From Capsaspora owczarzaki ATCC 30864 (lineage: Eukaryota; Opisthokonta; Filasterea): a stretch of 64,000 nt of DNA. The position numbers and the translations under genes were made by a program. Below, piece after piece: positions 44,408-56,463 of the stretch. The notes under the pieces are model-generated. The model was not told the origin of the DNA. It made no database searches and worked only from the letters and a program-made list of their open reading frames with translations. The stretch is from positions 124,001 through 188,000 of the forward strand of contig NW_011887297.1 in assembly GCF_000151315.2 (NCBI RefSeq). Reading direction: 5' to 3'. Positions within the stretch are counted from its first letter, which is position 1, and each line of letters begins with the position of its first letter.

Positions 44408-45007
44408 CGTTGCAGTTTTGTGTTTGAGGCGAGTTGGGGTAAAAAAAAAAAAAATGGACTGAAAGAAAAATAAAATATGAAAAATCGGATTTCTGAGTTC
44501 TGGTTTCTTATTTCTGATCTTCTGATCCTGAAAGTTGGATGCACAGGTGGTTGAATGATAGAAAAAGTCATATTCTAAAAATAAACAACTAAAAAAAAAG
44601 GCACAACCCAACGCGAAAAACAACCAAAAAAAAAAAAAAACGAAAGCAGAATAACAAACCTGGTGCCTCTACCGCAACCGGTGGATGACTAGAGAGGCAT
44701 TGCGCATGGTGTATGTGGCCGCAGCAGCGTTGAGGCCCCTTGCTCAAAAAAGCTGGCAGTCAAGAAACCGCCCAGCTCGCAGAACAACAAAAAATATTGC
44801 TTGGATTGCAAACCGACAAACGACTGAAATCAAGCGATCTCGCTTGCAGGAGGCGTGCTCGGAATCAGAGGGAGAATGCCCAGCAGCTCGGGGATGATGC
44901 GAGAGCAGAGCGGCAAGCGAAACCGAGACTGTGAAACGTTGGCAGCGACATCTGCAAGCGGGGCTTTCACATTTGCTCACGACCCCATTCCAAAAAGCCG
45001 ACTCGTA
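44408..45007. other. Spacer between myosin 5' end and coiled-coil gene 3' end
   Basis: 600 bp containing the myosin promoter and the 3' UTR of the next minus-strand gene. A-runs lie near 44441 and 44626. The plus strand from 44740 has a short Gln/Glu-rich frame that I did not accept as a gene. Confidence 0.4.
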
Positions 45008-46537
45008 CTACAGCCTGACCATGCCCATGATGGCGCTTTCCCTCAAGACCGCTTGCACAATGTGGGGATACTGTTGCAAGTGCCGTTGAGCGTTCTTAAC
45101 GTGCAGCATTCTGCAAAAGAACAACGATCAAACACGTCAGAACAGCTGCCCGGCATATCCGTGAACAGTACACCAACATGAGACTATCACTCTCAGTACA
45201 GCGCCAAATAGTTTTGTTTGGTGCTGAAACAAAGCAGCCTAAACGCGAATAATCTCGTGCCCTCGTCCCCCCGCAACCCCTCATCCCCCAAAGCCTCGCT
45301 GGTGCACTTACGTGGAAGTGGACATCGGCTCAAGTGCTGAAGCACACTGCTGCCAAAAGTCACACTGTCTTCGGAGAGCTCGGAGCTTGTCGGCTTGAAA
45401 TCGAATGCGAATACTTCGATGCGCCCTACCCCGCTCGAGATCCGTCACCTTTCGAACCTGACTCTGCTCATCGAGCATGAGATCAATGCTTGCCAAGAGA
45501 TCGTGCTCCATCTGCAATGCCCCATCAAGCACATCGGGGGATTCAAGGCGAAACGATCAACAACGAGAATGTACGCAAAGTCCGATCGCCGTTTCGGGCC
45601 GCGGACTCAAAAAAGCAGCAAAGCAGACACGTAAACCTTACAACAAGGTTTTCAGTCAAGTGTCTGTTCAGTTGAATCTGCGCTGCTGTGGCCGCAAGGA
45701 CTGCAAGAGACACTTCGCGTGGCATGCTCGCTTGCGATGCTTCGCTCTTGAGCTCGCCAGAGCTGTTCTCTGGATGGTGTGATGGATCTGCCTGGGTGAT
45801 GGGACTGGCATCGTCGTCGTGCAGCATGCCTTCATCTTCTTCTTCGACATGCGCGCTGCCAGTCGTTTTGAGATCGGGAAGAACCAGCCATGCTCTTCGC
45901 TGCAGCTCTGCCTCGGTCTCTGCAATTTGGTTGATGAGGTCTTGCTCATGCAGGTTCAATGCTTCGTCTACAGACAAGACCAACGTTCAGACACATCAAG
46001 TGTGCAAGGAGGTGAGTGAGTACACGTCCAACCAGGCAGTGATGATGAGTTTGACAGATTCGAGGTGACCTGGCTTGGTCTCGTGCCCCCGTCCCTTTCT
46101 TCCGTCGTACCTGCATCATGGGTCGCAGGAAAGCACGCGTCCAGACGAGATAGTTCGTCCAGCAGCTCGGGAAGCGCGGGATTGCCAGTCAAGTCAAGCA
46201 CGCTGCAATGTCAATGTCGGGAAGGTGAGCGCAACGCATGGACCCCTCTTCCAGCAACGACAAGTGTGTAGCTCGACCCCTTTCGTCGACAACAACAATA
46301 ACAACAAGCAAGCAAGCAACAAACGGAAGCAGGCTCGCCACTCAACTCTTGACCGAATCTCGTTCGATGTGCCTCAATCAGCGTCTCGCTCTGCTCGGCT
46401 ACCGGCGCTCCAAGCCCCAGCAGCGGACTACTCGCAGTGGCATCTCGAAGCTCTTGCATGACTTCGGTGACCTGCGCGAGCACCTGCTCTTGCGTCGCAG
46501 CGGCGCTCAACTCTACGGTTTCAAATGAGTTTGGCAT
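45008..46537 (-). CDS. Coiled-coil protein, unrecognised
   Basis: Five exons (46537-46347, 46202-46111, 45967-45642, 45511-45312, 45110-45008) give 303 aa with all phases agreeing. The start is MPNSFETVELSAAATQEQVL; helical heptad-like segments include EALNLHEQDLINQIAETEAE and RFQADKLRALRRQCDFWQQC. A Ser/Glu-rich acidic loop lies in the middle, and the end is HLQQYPHIVQAVLRESAIMG. The first intron uses an unusual donor, GTTGAG, chosen because it alone keeps the frame. The overall pattern (small, all-helical, coiled coil) resembles subunits of augmin or kinetochore complexes, but I see no diagnostic motif and do not assign it. It is divergent from the ATF6-like gene. Confidence 0.6.
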
Positions 46538-46888
46538 TTTGATCCAATAACAAGGACGAAAGAAGGCTGAGCTTGGATCCCGGGTTTTTTTCCTCAATGT
46601 AGAAGGCTCGATACGACTTTTGCTTCTTTGAGGATTGGAGATGCTTCTTTGGCGGCGAGCACGGCAATGGAAGAGCGGTCATTCAGATTGAAGCAGTTTT
46701 CCACTCGTTCAATCCATCCGTCGCTGCTGAGCATTTCTGTGCGTCTTCATTCTACGCTGTAATTTTGCTCGCCGTTGTTTTTTGTTGTCTTCTTTTCTCA
46801 GAAACCATGACATCTCAGTCTCTCTTATTTTATTTTTTCCAAGCTCTTCTTTCTTGCTGACAAACACTTTTCAACTTCTTTCCAGACC
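46538..46888. promoter_or_regulatory. Divergent spacer coiled-coil gene / ATF6-like gene
   Basis: 351 bp between start codons; T/TC-rich just upstream of the ATF6-like start. I found no obvious ER stress element in it. Confidence 0.4.
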
Positions 46889-49544
46889 ATGGAGCAACTC
46901 GGCCATCACGACAATGACGCAGCAGCAGCAGCAGCAGCAGCAATGCATCATCTCGAGTGCGGCGGCGGCGGCGACGACGACCCGCTCAAGGTGGAGATTG
47001 ACGTTGGCGTGTTTGACAGCCTGACGTCGGACGAGGACGAGCACCACCACCCGTCCAGCCACTCCAACCACTCGACCTCGAGTAGCGGCAACTCTGGGGT
47101 GAGCCAGCCGTGGAGCGTGCTCGACGCAGCCTCAACGCTCTCGCCGGCGTCGCTCAACGACACTGACTTTCTCGACCTGCTCGATTCTACGACGACGACC
47201 GCTCCGACGACCACCGCCGCCGCTGCTGCTTCAATGAGGGCGCATGTGGATGTAGACGTTGATGACGTGGGCGTCGGTCGGCAGCAGGCGGACGTTGCGC
47301 TGCTGATGGGGCTCGACCTCCACCACCACGCCGACGACGACGCTCACAACCACCAGCTCATGGCGTGGCTCGACGACAGCCACCACTCGGCCACCAGCAG
47401 CATCACAGGTGCTCCAGACGACCTGCTCCTGATGACGGCGCACCACCACCACACGCACACGCAGCCTCATCATCAGTATGCCGCCGCAGACCACCACGCT
47501 TCGCTGCTCGGCCTCGACCTCTTGCAGGACGCGCTCCTGCACCCGTCGCCCACGCTCGTCGCAGAGCACTACCAGCCTCAGCAACATCAGCAACCTCAGC
47601 AACAGGTGGTCAAGCTCAATCCCGCAAGCAGCGGCCAATACAAACGGCTCGCCAGTCTTCCTCCGCTGCGCCCGCTTCAAGGCGGCCCTGTCGCACCAGC
47701 ACCCGCTACCACCACACCGACAATGGCAACGACGACGACGACGACCAACCTTGGGTCTGCCTACATCCACCAGCAGCAGCAGGTCGTCGGAGTTGGAGCT
47801 GCGTCTCCTCCGTCATCATCTTCGGGCCATTCGAGTGCAGGCGAAGAGGCGCAGTTTGCGACGGCAAACACAGCGCCTGCTGCAATGTACCAGCAGGCCA
47901 TCCACCCGGAAATGGACAAGAAGCTGCAGCGGCTCATCAAGAATCGCGAGGCCGCGAGCCAGTCGCGCAAGCGCAAGAAGGACCAGTTCGACACGCTCGA
48001 GCGCGACCTCAACACCATCAAGACACACAACGCCGCGCTCAGGTCGCAGGTTGTGGCGCTCGAGCAGGAAAATGCCGTGCTCAAGGCAGACAATGAGCGC
48101 CTTCGCTCGTTTATCGACACAACCCCGGAGCTCCGTGTTTCCTACGAGCAGCAGTACGGCCCGCTTCTTGGCGGCAGCGGCAGCGGGATGCGCGGACATG
48201 GCAGCCAGGTGGGCAAGATGGCGGCATCCCTGTCGTCACGCTCTGGGGTCGCGGCGAGCGTCACCGTGTGCGCCGTCCTCTTTTTCGTTGGTTTTGCCTT
48301 CCTTTCACCCACGTCCTTCCCCGGCGCCATGCTCGGCGGGCCTCGTCAGCGCTACGACATGATGGTCGTCAACTCAGAGCGGGGTGTTGCTCACGTTGGC
48401 GGCCGTGGTCTTCTGGCCGTCGATGACCAGGGCTGGGGTTTGTCCGTCCGTGAATCGTCTGCCGTTGGCTTGCTCGAGCTGCCAGCTGCCGAAACCCGTC
48501 TGTCTGAATGGCAAGGTGGTCCTCCCGCGCGCGTAGGCGGCCAGAACACGGGCCTTCCCTTGATTACCAACGAGCAACGCGCCTTGGGCGGACGTGGCGA
48601 GCCGGCCCTCATCACCAACGAGCAGCGCGCTATTGGTGGGCCAGCGCTTCTGACAAACCAGCAGCCCGCTATTGCTGGCCCGGCTCTTCTCGCCAACCAA
48701 CAGCCCGCTATTGCAGGCCCCGCCCTTCTGTCCAATCAGCAGCCTGCCATCGCCAGCGCTTCTTCCTCTTCTTCTTCCTCCTCTTCTTCTTCTTCTGTGT
48801 ATGCCATTGAGGACAATCTCAGTATCAACATGCAACAGCACCTGGAACGCATCGAACGGGCTTCGCAGCAACTCCAAGTGCTCGAGCAGCAACGGCAAGA
48901 AGCCATCGCGGTCGCCTTTGCTGCGCAGCTCGGTCTGACGTCCAGCGATGTGGCCATGCTTGCACCTCCCACCCTGTGAGTGCACTTGCTTGTGCTTTTG
49001 CATTTGGGCCTTTTGATTGGTTTTGATTGGGTTTTGTCGATTTTTTCCACTCATTGTTGGCATATTATGATTGCACTTTTTGTTCCTTTTTGGCTTGGGT
49101 CGCTCTCTTACCTGCAGTGATCATGTCGGGACCTTCATGGAACAACTCGCCATTGACCGTCGCGTCGACACGTCGTACCTCGTTTGCGCGGACGTCCGAA
49201 ACATTTGGCCAGCGATGGTGGAGACAGCCAAGTCTGGATCGCGCCCCCGTCTGTCGTTCTTGATCCCATCTACATCCGTCCTGAACGCGGATGGCACCGT
49301 GCAGGATGATGTGACGGTGGAGGATGACATTGAGTCGGCGCAGGATTCGCTCCCGTCTTCTGCGGACGCTCCCCAGCCGGCTTCGACGACCAATGCCACC
49401 AACGCTGGAGCCATCAAATCGCTCGTTCAGATTGACTGCGAGGTGTTACAGACCAAGCTGATTCCAGTGCGAGCAAACGCTACGACTGCCCCCGCCGAGC
49501 CGCGTCGTCGTGCCGTCGCTGGTGGTCGCCGTCCATACGCGTGA
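46889..49544 (+). CDS. ATF6: ATF6-like ER-tethered bZIP transcription factor
   Basis: In animals ATF6 sits in the ER membrane, is cut by S1P and S2P under stress, and activates chaperone genes. Exons 46889-48975 and 49118-49544 give 837 aa. The N-terminus is acidic and His/Gln-rich (activation region). The bZIP at about 345-405 has KKLQRLIKNREAASQSRKRK followed by a leucine zipper. One membrane helix lies at about 452-474 (SVTCAV-type; SVTVCAVLFFVGFAFLSP). RGLL near residue 505 fits the S1P consensus RxxL. The luminal part has a 13-residue tandem repeat and a Ser/helical segment. The C-terminus matches the ATF6 luminal end: DTSYLVCADVRNIWPAMVET, RPRLSFLIPS and VQIDCEVLQTKLIPVRAN. This last match separates it from CREB3-type factors. 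Start chosen at MEQLGHHDND. Confidence 0.88.
48553..48747 (+). repeat. About five tandem 39-nt units in the ATF6-like luminal domain
   Basis: In-frame units encode variants of ALLTNQQPAIAGP, grading from more divergent (LITNEQRALGG) to nearly identical copies at the 3' side. Recent unit duplication is likely. Confidence 0.85.
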
Positions 49545-49933
49545 GGATGCGCGTGTGAGCCCCTTTTGTGTCCTTAGTATGAATGTTATGCAATGGCGTG
49601 ATTGCCTGTTCTTTGTGTTGTTTTCAGATTGTGTATGTATTTTATTTTTTTTGTTGCTTTTGCTGCTTTTGCTGCTGTTTGGCTGCCTGGTTTTGGTTAT
49701 TTTGCTGATGCCGTCTCACCGCACTGATGTTGATGATGATGTTGATGATGATGTTGATGATGATCTTTTGTTGATGTTGCTTTTGTGTGTTTTGACACCA
49801 ATAATAAAACAAAGTGAAACACAAAACGCACTCTTTTTTTTTTTTTTTTTCTTTTTTTTCGCTGGAGTTGCATTGCGACTTTTGACCCGATTTCCCCCCC
49901 CCCCAATCGCTCGTTGCTCTTGCTGTGAGGTTG
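49545..49933. other. Tandem-gene spacer with GATGTT repeat
   Basis: 389 bp between the ATF6-like stop and the DIS3L start, both on the plus strand. It has a (GTTGATGATGAT)n tract at 49728-49765, T-runs at 49832-49858 and a C-run near 49895. It holds a 3' UTR and a promoter; no gene seen. Confidence 0.45.
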
Positions 49934-52900
49934 ATGGCGTCGTCTGGTCCGCAGCCCGCTGGATCGTGGTCTGGGCTGTTCAAGAGCACTGCGTCCCAAC
50001 AGGCAGACGCTGGCGTCGCCCAGCTGGCCAATGCAGTCGCAGCAAGACTTTCGCTCAAGGAGACCGAGCCAACGCGCAATCCGACCGCCGACTCCGACTC
50101 GGACTCGGACGCTGACGCTGCTCCTTCTCCGGTTGCGCTGCTGCCCATGACATTGCCAGTGACGTCGCGTGTGCTGGTGCGCAAAAACCGGCGTGGAAAC
50201 GTCGTTCGGCTCGTTCGTGAGCACTACCTGCGCAAGGACATTCCGTGCCAGTCGCCGAGCTGCGCTGCGTGTGCTCGCGTCATGGCTGCCACACGCCAAG
50301 CAGCTACAGATGGAACGACGACGACGACGACATTGAGACAATCAAGGGAAACGGACGGCGTCGCTCAGTCACTGCTGCCGATGCTGCCTCCCAAGCCGTC
50401 GCACTTGCTCATCCCCGACGTCCAGGTATGTTGTTTCTGACGCTTGAAGCTTGATTTCGTGTGGGTGTGACTTGTATTGAGCAAGGGCAGATGGCTCATT
50501 TTATGGATCTTGCTTGAATCAACGTGCGTTGCGTAGGCGACACGAGATTACCTCGAATTGTTTCAGGAGCCAGACATGACGGGAATCGTGTTTGCCCAGA
50601 CCTGTGCCTTCCATGTAAGGTTGCAAGTAGCAGACACCCAGGGTCCCACACTGGAATGCTTGGGAAATGTGCCCATCAGAGCTCACGTCCGTACTCACTT
50701 GTGGACTCGGTTTGTCGGCGCTAGATCATGAACCATGGCACGGGGAGAGAGTACAACAAGCTGCGCGGTATTGTCAGTGATCCCCGACACGCATCCATCG
50801 TGTTTAGCAACGAAAACAGTGTCGACACATTCTCTCCTCGGCGACCAGAGGGCGAATCCCTCGAGCAGCACGGCTCGCGGCTGGTCCTGCAGATGGCGCT
50901 GTACTATCTTCGCCATCTTCCGGGCGAGTTTCCCATTGTGGTCGTGAATGATTCCATCAACGACGCTACCCAAATTTTCGGCGCACTGGCATCTGGGTTG
51001 TCGGCGCGCGACGCTGCGCGTATTCGAGTGCAAACCATGGCCGACTACCTGGGCGAGTTTCATGCCGCAAACTCCGTCCTCCGTGAGACGCAGCATTCCA
51101 TTCGATTGGCATTGGATGAAGTTGCAGCACTGCATACTGCCGACGCGGTGGTCGACCCAGAATCCATGGATACGGCGCCAACGCTGGCCTCTTCTGCTGG
51201 TCCGGCAACCCTGGCCTCGTTGCAAGCTGCAGTGCAATCCTATCCACAGTACCTGTCCGCCGAGGAAGCTGACGAAGAGGTACGCGCAGGGCGTCTTGTG
51301 CGCGGGACATTGCAAGTCTCGCGTGGCAACGCTCAGATCGAGGCGTTTGTCAAGCGCTCGCGAGCCTCCTGGACGGCACGGTCTACAGCCACAGGATTGA
51401 ACGAAGCCCCACAGCCTGAGACGGCGGATGGACAGAATTCCTCCGCCAAGACCATTTTCGCAGCCATCGATGAAGGAAAGGGCATGTCACCCGACGACAT
51501 TCTCGTTCTCGGGATGCGCGACCGAAATCGTGCTTGTCATGGCGACGTTGTCGCTGTCGCGCTTCTTCCGAAAGCGCAGTGGCAGTCGCAGGCGTCGCTC
51601 GCTCGGCTTGGAAAGCAAAAGGGGTCCGTGCCGCCGTCCGACAACAACGCCCTTTCGCAACAGCTCATTCCAACGGGCCGAGTTGTTGCCATCGTCCAGC
51701 GCCAATGGCGGGATTACGTCTGCACAATCGTGCGGGACAGTGCCGCTGCTCAGAGCACGTCAACCAGCTTGGCGTCCACTGGCGCCAATGTCTCTCGCGT
51801 GCTTTGTGTCCCGATGGATTCTCGCATCCCGAAAATCCGCATTGCGACACGCCAAGCTGTTCAACTCGAAGGACAGCGGCTCGTCGTTCGCATCGATCGG
51901 TGGGAATACAACTCGCAGTACCCAACGGGGCATCTGGTCAATTCGCTCGGCCCCATCGAGAACTTGGACACGGAGACGGCAGCGATTCTGGTCGAGCACG
52001 ATATTGTGCTCAATCCGCCAAGCGAACGGCAACTCCAAGAGCTTCCGGTGCACACGCCCGAATCCCCGTGGCAGCTTCCGCCCGATCAAGCTGCAAGGCG
52101 ACGAGACATTCGCGACAGTCTCGTGATGAGTATCGACCCCTTGGGCAGCAAGGACGTCGATGATGCATTGTCTGTTCGCCGTCTCACCCCTGCTGAGCAG
52201 CAGTATCAGACGCGACACCTCGCCAAAAAGCGCCAGGCCGCAAAGGAAGCACCACTGTCCACAGCCCCAACCTACGAGCTTGGCGTGCACATTGCCGATG
52301 TCTCGTATTTTGTCAAGGAGAATTCGCTGACTGACGTGGAGGCCCGTGCGCGCTCCACCACCATCTACCTTGCAGACCGCCGATTTGACATGTTGCCCGC
52401 GGTTTTGAGTGAGCAGCTGTGCTCGCTGCTCTCCTGCGAGGATCGATGCGCGATGAGCGTGATTTGGATTTTGGATGAGAATTATGACATGCTCGACGTG
52501 TGGTATGGTCGCACGCTCTTGCGGTCCTCGTTTCAGCTCTACTATGAGCTTGCACAGGACATTGCGACCCACGCCAAGCCTGATCCCGAGCTGGCCGAGC
52601 TCGTTCGTGAGCTGCGCACGGACAAGTCTCTCACTGCTGCAGCCAAGCTAGCCAAGATTGCTCTGATGCGCGAGGCCATCCAGTTGCTGATGCAAGTTGC
52701 TCGCAAGTTCCGGGCAGACCGCATTGCGAATGGTATGGTCGTTTGTGGTGTGGTTGGTTGGCACCAACAACCCAACAACAAAAACAAAACAAGAAAAATC
52801 CTGGCTCATTTCTAATTCTGGGCGTCCCCCCCCCCCGCTTCTTGTGTATGTGTGATGACAGGTGCTCTGGAGCTGGAGGGAACTGAAATTCGCTTCAAGT

Positions 52901-54210
52901 TTGACGAAAATCACACCATTACCGACGTTGTGCCAAAACGCGAATTGGAGATTCACAAAACAGTGGCGGAAGCCATGATTCTGGCCAACCACTATGTTGC
53001 GCGACAGATTGCCACCGTTTTCCCAACACATGCACTCCTCCGCCACCACACTCTGCCATCAAAGTCAAACCTAGATCGCCTGGTTGCCGTGGCCACCGCG
53101 TGTGGCTTTAGTATGGACGTGACCAGCAACAAGACGATTGCGGACTCGCTCGATGCGTGCGTGGTGCCCGGCGATCCGTCCGTCAACAAGATGATTCGCA
53201 CACTGGCCACTCAGGCCATGTCCGAGGCTGCCTACGTCTCGACAGGCATGGTGCAACCGTCCGAGCTCTACCATTATGGCTTGGCTCTGGACTATTACAC
53301 GCACTTTACCTCGCCGATTCGTCGCTACGCCGACGTGTACGTGCATCGACAACTCATGGCCTCCCTGGCAGCCGACAATCCCCAGCGCGAAGAGTATCAA
53401 ATGCTGAGCAACCCCAATCTTTCTGCGCTGGCGGACCACATCAATGTCAAGCATCGCATGTCCAAGGTCGCCCAGGAAGCATCGACCGAAATGTTCCAGG
53501 CCCTGTACTTTAAGGCGCGGCTGGAAGATGATGATGCTCGGCGCCTTGCCCAAAGCGGAGCAGCCGTTCCAGAAAAGGAGGATGAAGCGCGTTCCAAAGT
53601 TGTCGCAGACGGCATTGTGTGTGCTCTTCGTTCCGACTCTGCCACCGTTTTCGTTCCCGATTATGGTGTCAAGGGCAACGTACATTTCGTCGATGCCGCA
53701 GGGCACGTCCAGCTCCCTGCGACGTTTGCTTCGGCTGCGGCTCTGCCCGACGCATCAAGCTTGGTTGGCGGGACGATTGAGCGGCGACCCGAATCGCTCG
53801 TTGTCACATCGCCACACCTTGACAAACCTTTGACTGTCAAACTTTTTGATCATTTGACTGTCAGAGTGATGCTTCACCGATCCCAAATCCATCGCGACAC
53901 GTTGCGCCTTCAACTGTTCGGCCCCGCTGCACCACAACAAGCACAGCAACAACAGAAACCTCAGGCTGGATTTGGCAGCAAGTCGTCCGCCCAGGCGCAC
54001 GGCAGCAAGCAGTCGTCGCTGACGAGTGTTCCAAAGGCAGCAGATGCTGAAGCAGCAACGGATTTGCCAGCTTCTGGCACCTCCGACCGAGCTCCTTCGC
54101 TGCCCACGCTTGCCTCATCCGGCACATCCTATCGCCAAATCCCGAGCAAGGATAGCTTTTACCAATTCATGCTGGATTTACGTCAGACATCCGTGCTCGC
54201 AGAAAGCTGA
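49934..54210 (+). CDS. DIS3L: DIS3-like exosome 3'-5' exoribonuclease (DIS3L type)
   Basis: RNB-family exoribonuclease, catalytic subunit of the cytoplasmic exosome in animals. Exons 49934-50425, 50537-50614, 50725-52732 and 52862-54210 give 1308 aa. The CR3 region is VVRLVREHYLRKDIPCQSPS. A degenerate PIN domain follows (DYLELFQEPDMTGIVFAQTC, GREYNKLRGIVSDPRHASIV), without the acidic endonuclease residues that I would expect in DIS3. Cold-shock domains include HGDVVAVALLPK and QRQWRDYVCTIV. The RNB active site SIDPLGSKDVDDALSV near residue 658 keeps the catalytic aspartates. YADVYVHRQLMA follows, and S1 is at about 1090-1180. Both the PIN and HVADVSYFV-like segments align with animal DIS3L rather than DIS3. 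The C-terminus is Gln/Ser-rich. Confidence 0.9.
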
Positions 54211-54392
54211 ATAACAATGATTGTTGCAATGTCCCAATTCAAAAAAAAAAAAATGAAAATGAATCAACGGTATTCAGGCGGTTCGGAAACCATGCATGTG
54301 GAAGTGACAGGGAACAAATATGTCGTTTATGTGCAAAAACAAAAGTCAATATCAAACGGATAATCAAGAGAAAAGCCAACCAATCCTTTTTT

Positions 54393-56089
54393 TTATGATC
54401 GCACTTGGAATCGGCCTGACTTGGTGAGATACTTGACACCCTTAAACGGCTTGTATTTCTCGCCGTACAGATCAAGCTTGTTGACCTTGATTCCAGAAGT
54501 GGCCAGCTGTTGGATCTTGAACTCGAGAGTGATTGTGGGGTTGGCCTCTGGCAGCGGCATGGATGTTTGCAGCGTGACCGAGCCCTTGAGTACTGGAAGC
54601 TTGTTGAGTGGGATTTTGCCAATGTCCCAGCGAAGGTTCTTAGAGACCTGTGCGTCACGCAAGTCACGATTCGAAACAAGCAAGCAAAAGGGGGAAAAAC
54701 AAAACAGTCAGCAACACGAATACCAAACACCACCTCTCCCACACAAGAACAGGCAAAAACAAAAAAAAACTAACAGGATCCAATACGGCATTGCCAACAG
54801 TCTGAGAAATGTTGGCCGAGATGGCAGACGGAGGCAGAGGAATGATGACCACGACGTCCTCGACGGCCTTGCCCATGTTTTGCTTGAATCCGACGTTCAC
54901 TTCGAGCTTGCACACACCTGCAGAGAAGGAAATCATGGGCTTGACATAGACCGGGATCTGGAGCGGAGCCGTGGTGGAGCCGACGCGGTACGAGCAGAGC
55001 TTAAAGTGGCCGTCCGGAGGGACGAACGACAGCACACGCTCAGACTCCCAGCGCTTGAAGCGCACGCACGGGTGGAAGCTAATGTCGTCAAACACGCGAG
55101 GATTGGCGAACGAGAGGACGAGATCCGGCATGCCGGAGAGGTTTGAGTTGCAGCGCACCTCGCCCTGCACTTCGGCCGAGATGGTGGCGCCGTTGCGGTC
55201 GATAATGACATCGAGCTCTTCGATAAAGTCAATGTACATGGCGTTGGTGGCGTATCGCACGCCCATGCGTCGCCAAGGGATGCTCGAGAGCTGACCGGTG
55301 GGCACCGCGGACGCAACGTTCGCTTGTGAGGCGAACGTGTTGACGACCGAGCGGATGATGCTCGGGGGCAGAATGAGCTCCTTGAGGATGTTGGACTCGG
55401 TGGTCAGCGGGAAGCCGTTGTCCATCATCTCGTCCAGCAGCTCAAAGTACGTGACGGCGTGCTCCTTGATGGAGGCTTCGTTAAAGTCGCCAAAGTACTC
55501 GACGAACGTGTCGACGGCGCGATGCAAAAACTCAAAGACAAGCAGCGGCGTGACGTCCGTCTGCACGATGGCCAAAAAGAAGATGCGCTGGCGGTAGATA
55601 CTTATGAGGCAGTGCCTGGGTCCAACAATGACTGGCGCGACATCGTCGGGGTTGGTCGTCTTGTTCAGTGCGTCAATGAAAGGGTCGAACACGGCCTTTG
55701 GGGTGACGCCGCGGTAGTGCTTCTCGAGCAGCGTCTCTCTGTGCGTTCAAAAGGAGTTTTTTTGTTTTGGGTTGACAGTGAGTAGCGATGAGTCAAAAGG
55801 GTTGGATGATCAGCACAGAGTGTGACAGAGTGTGAATGCAATGCAAATGCAACGAGCAAATCTCAAACGTCGAGATCAGAACCCGTTCGCTGTCGTCCAT
55901 TCGGTACCAGCTGTGAACGAATGGATTGTGTTCAATGGGCAGTTTGGAGCACCAAACATGCAGCATGGGTATGGACGGCGCGCTTCAATGAAAGCGAGAG
56001 AGAGACAGAGAAGGGCAGATGACCAAAACGTCGCTCGAGCTGAGTGAGCATCACCACCACCACCACCAAACCCACCGATCAAAGCATCA

Positions 56090-56129
<40 letters not shown>

Positions 56130-56205
56130 CAACGACAATGACAACGTCGAGCGCGGTGGCGTTGTGGGGACGAACGGAGCAGGAGTGAACGAGGGCAATA
56201 CGAGA

Positions 56206-56236
<31 letters not shown>

Positions 56237-56463
56237 ACCATCACAAGCTCTCGTCACTCGACTGCGCCCTCACCCAAGAGCCCCAGATTCAGAATCATGC
56301 AAACCGACACTCGGGCTGCAGGATGGAGAAGGAAAGAACAATTGATACACAAAGCCGCAGCTGCACGGAAGCCGAAACCGAAGCGAAGAAGAAAAAAAAG
56401 CCAAGGAAATGGTACTGGGATTGCTTACCCGGACGTATTGATGGCGAACAGCGCTTGAATCAT
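54393..56463 (-). CDS. AP3M1: AP-3 adaptor complex mu subunit
   Basis: Medium subunit of AP-3, which sorts cargo from endosomes to lysosome-related organelles. Exons 56463-56429, 55738-54775 and 54647-54393 give 417 aa, against 418 in human AP3M1. MIQALFAINTSG plus ETLLEKHYRG forms the longin start across an intron of about 690 bp. ELLDEMMDNGFPLTTESNIL and PTGQLSSIPWRRMGVRY lead into the mu homology domain. That has SGMPDLVLSFANPRVFDDIS, FHPCVRFKRWESERVLSFVP and PDGHFKLCSYRV, and ends KLDLYGEKYKPFKGVKYLTK SGRFQVRS. Identity is unambiguous. It is divergent from NOP2, with about 330 bp between starts. Confidence 0.96.
56089..56229. repeat. Trinucleotide and CT microsatellites in AP-3 mu intron 1
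   Basis: A (CAT)n tract of about 36 bp near 56090-56126 and a (CT)n tract of about 24 bp near 56206-56229. Both are inside the long first intron, in which I see no other gene. Confidence 0.85.

Noticed and set aside
44740-45070. Plus-strand Gln/Glu-rich coiled-coil-like frame next to the myosin 5' end
   Set aside because: Begins at a TTG after a stop, runs into a stop, and could only continue by changing frame without splice sites; it also overlaps the last exon of the minus-strand coiled-coil gene.
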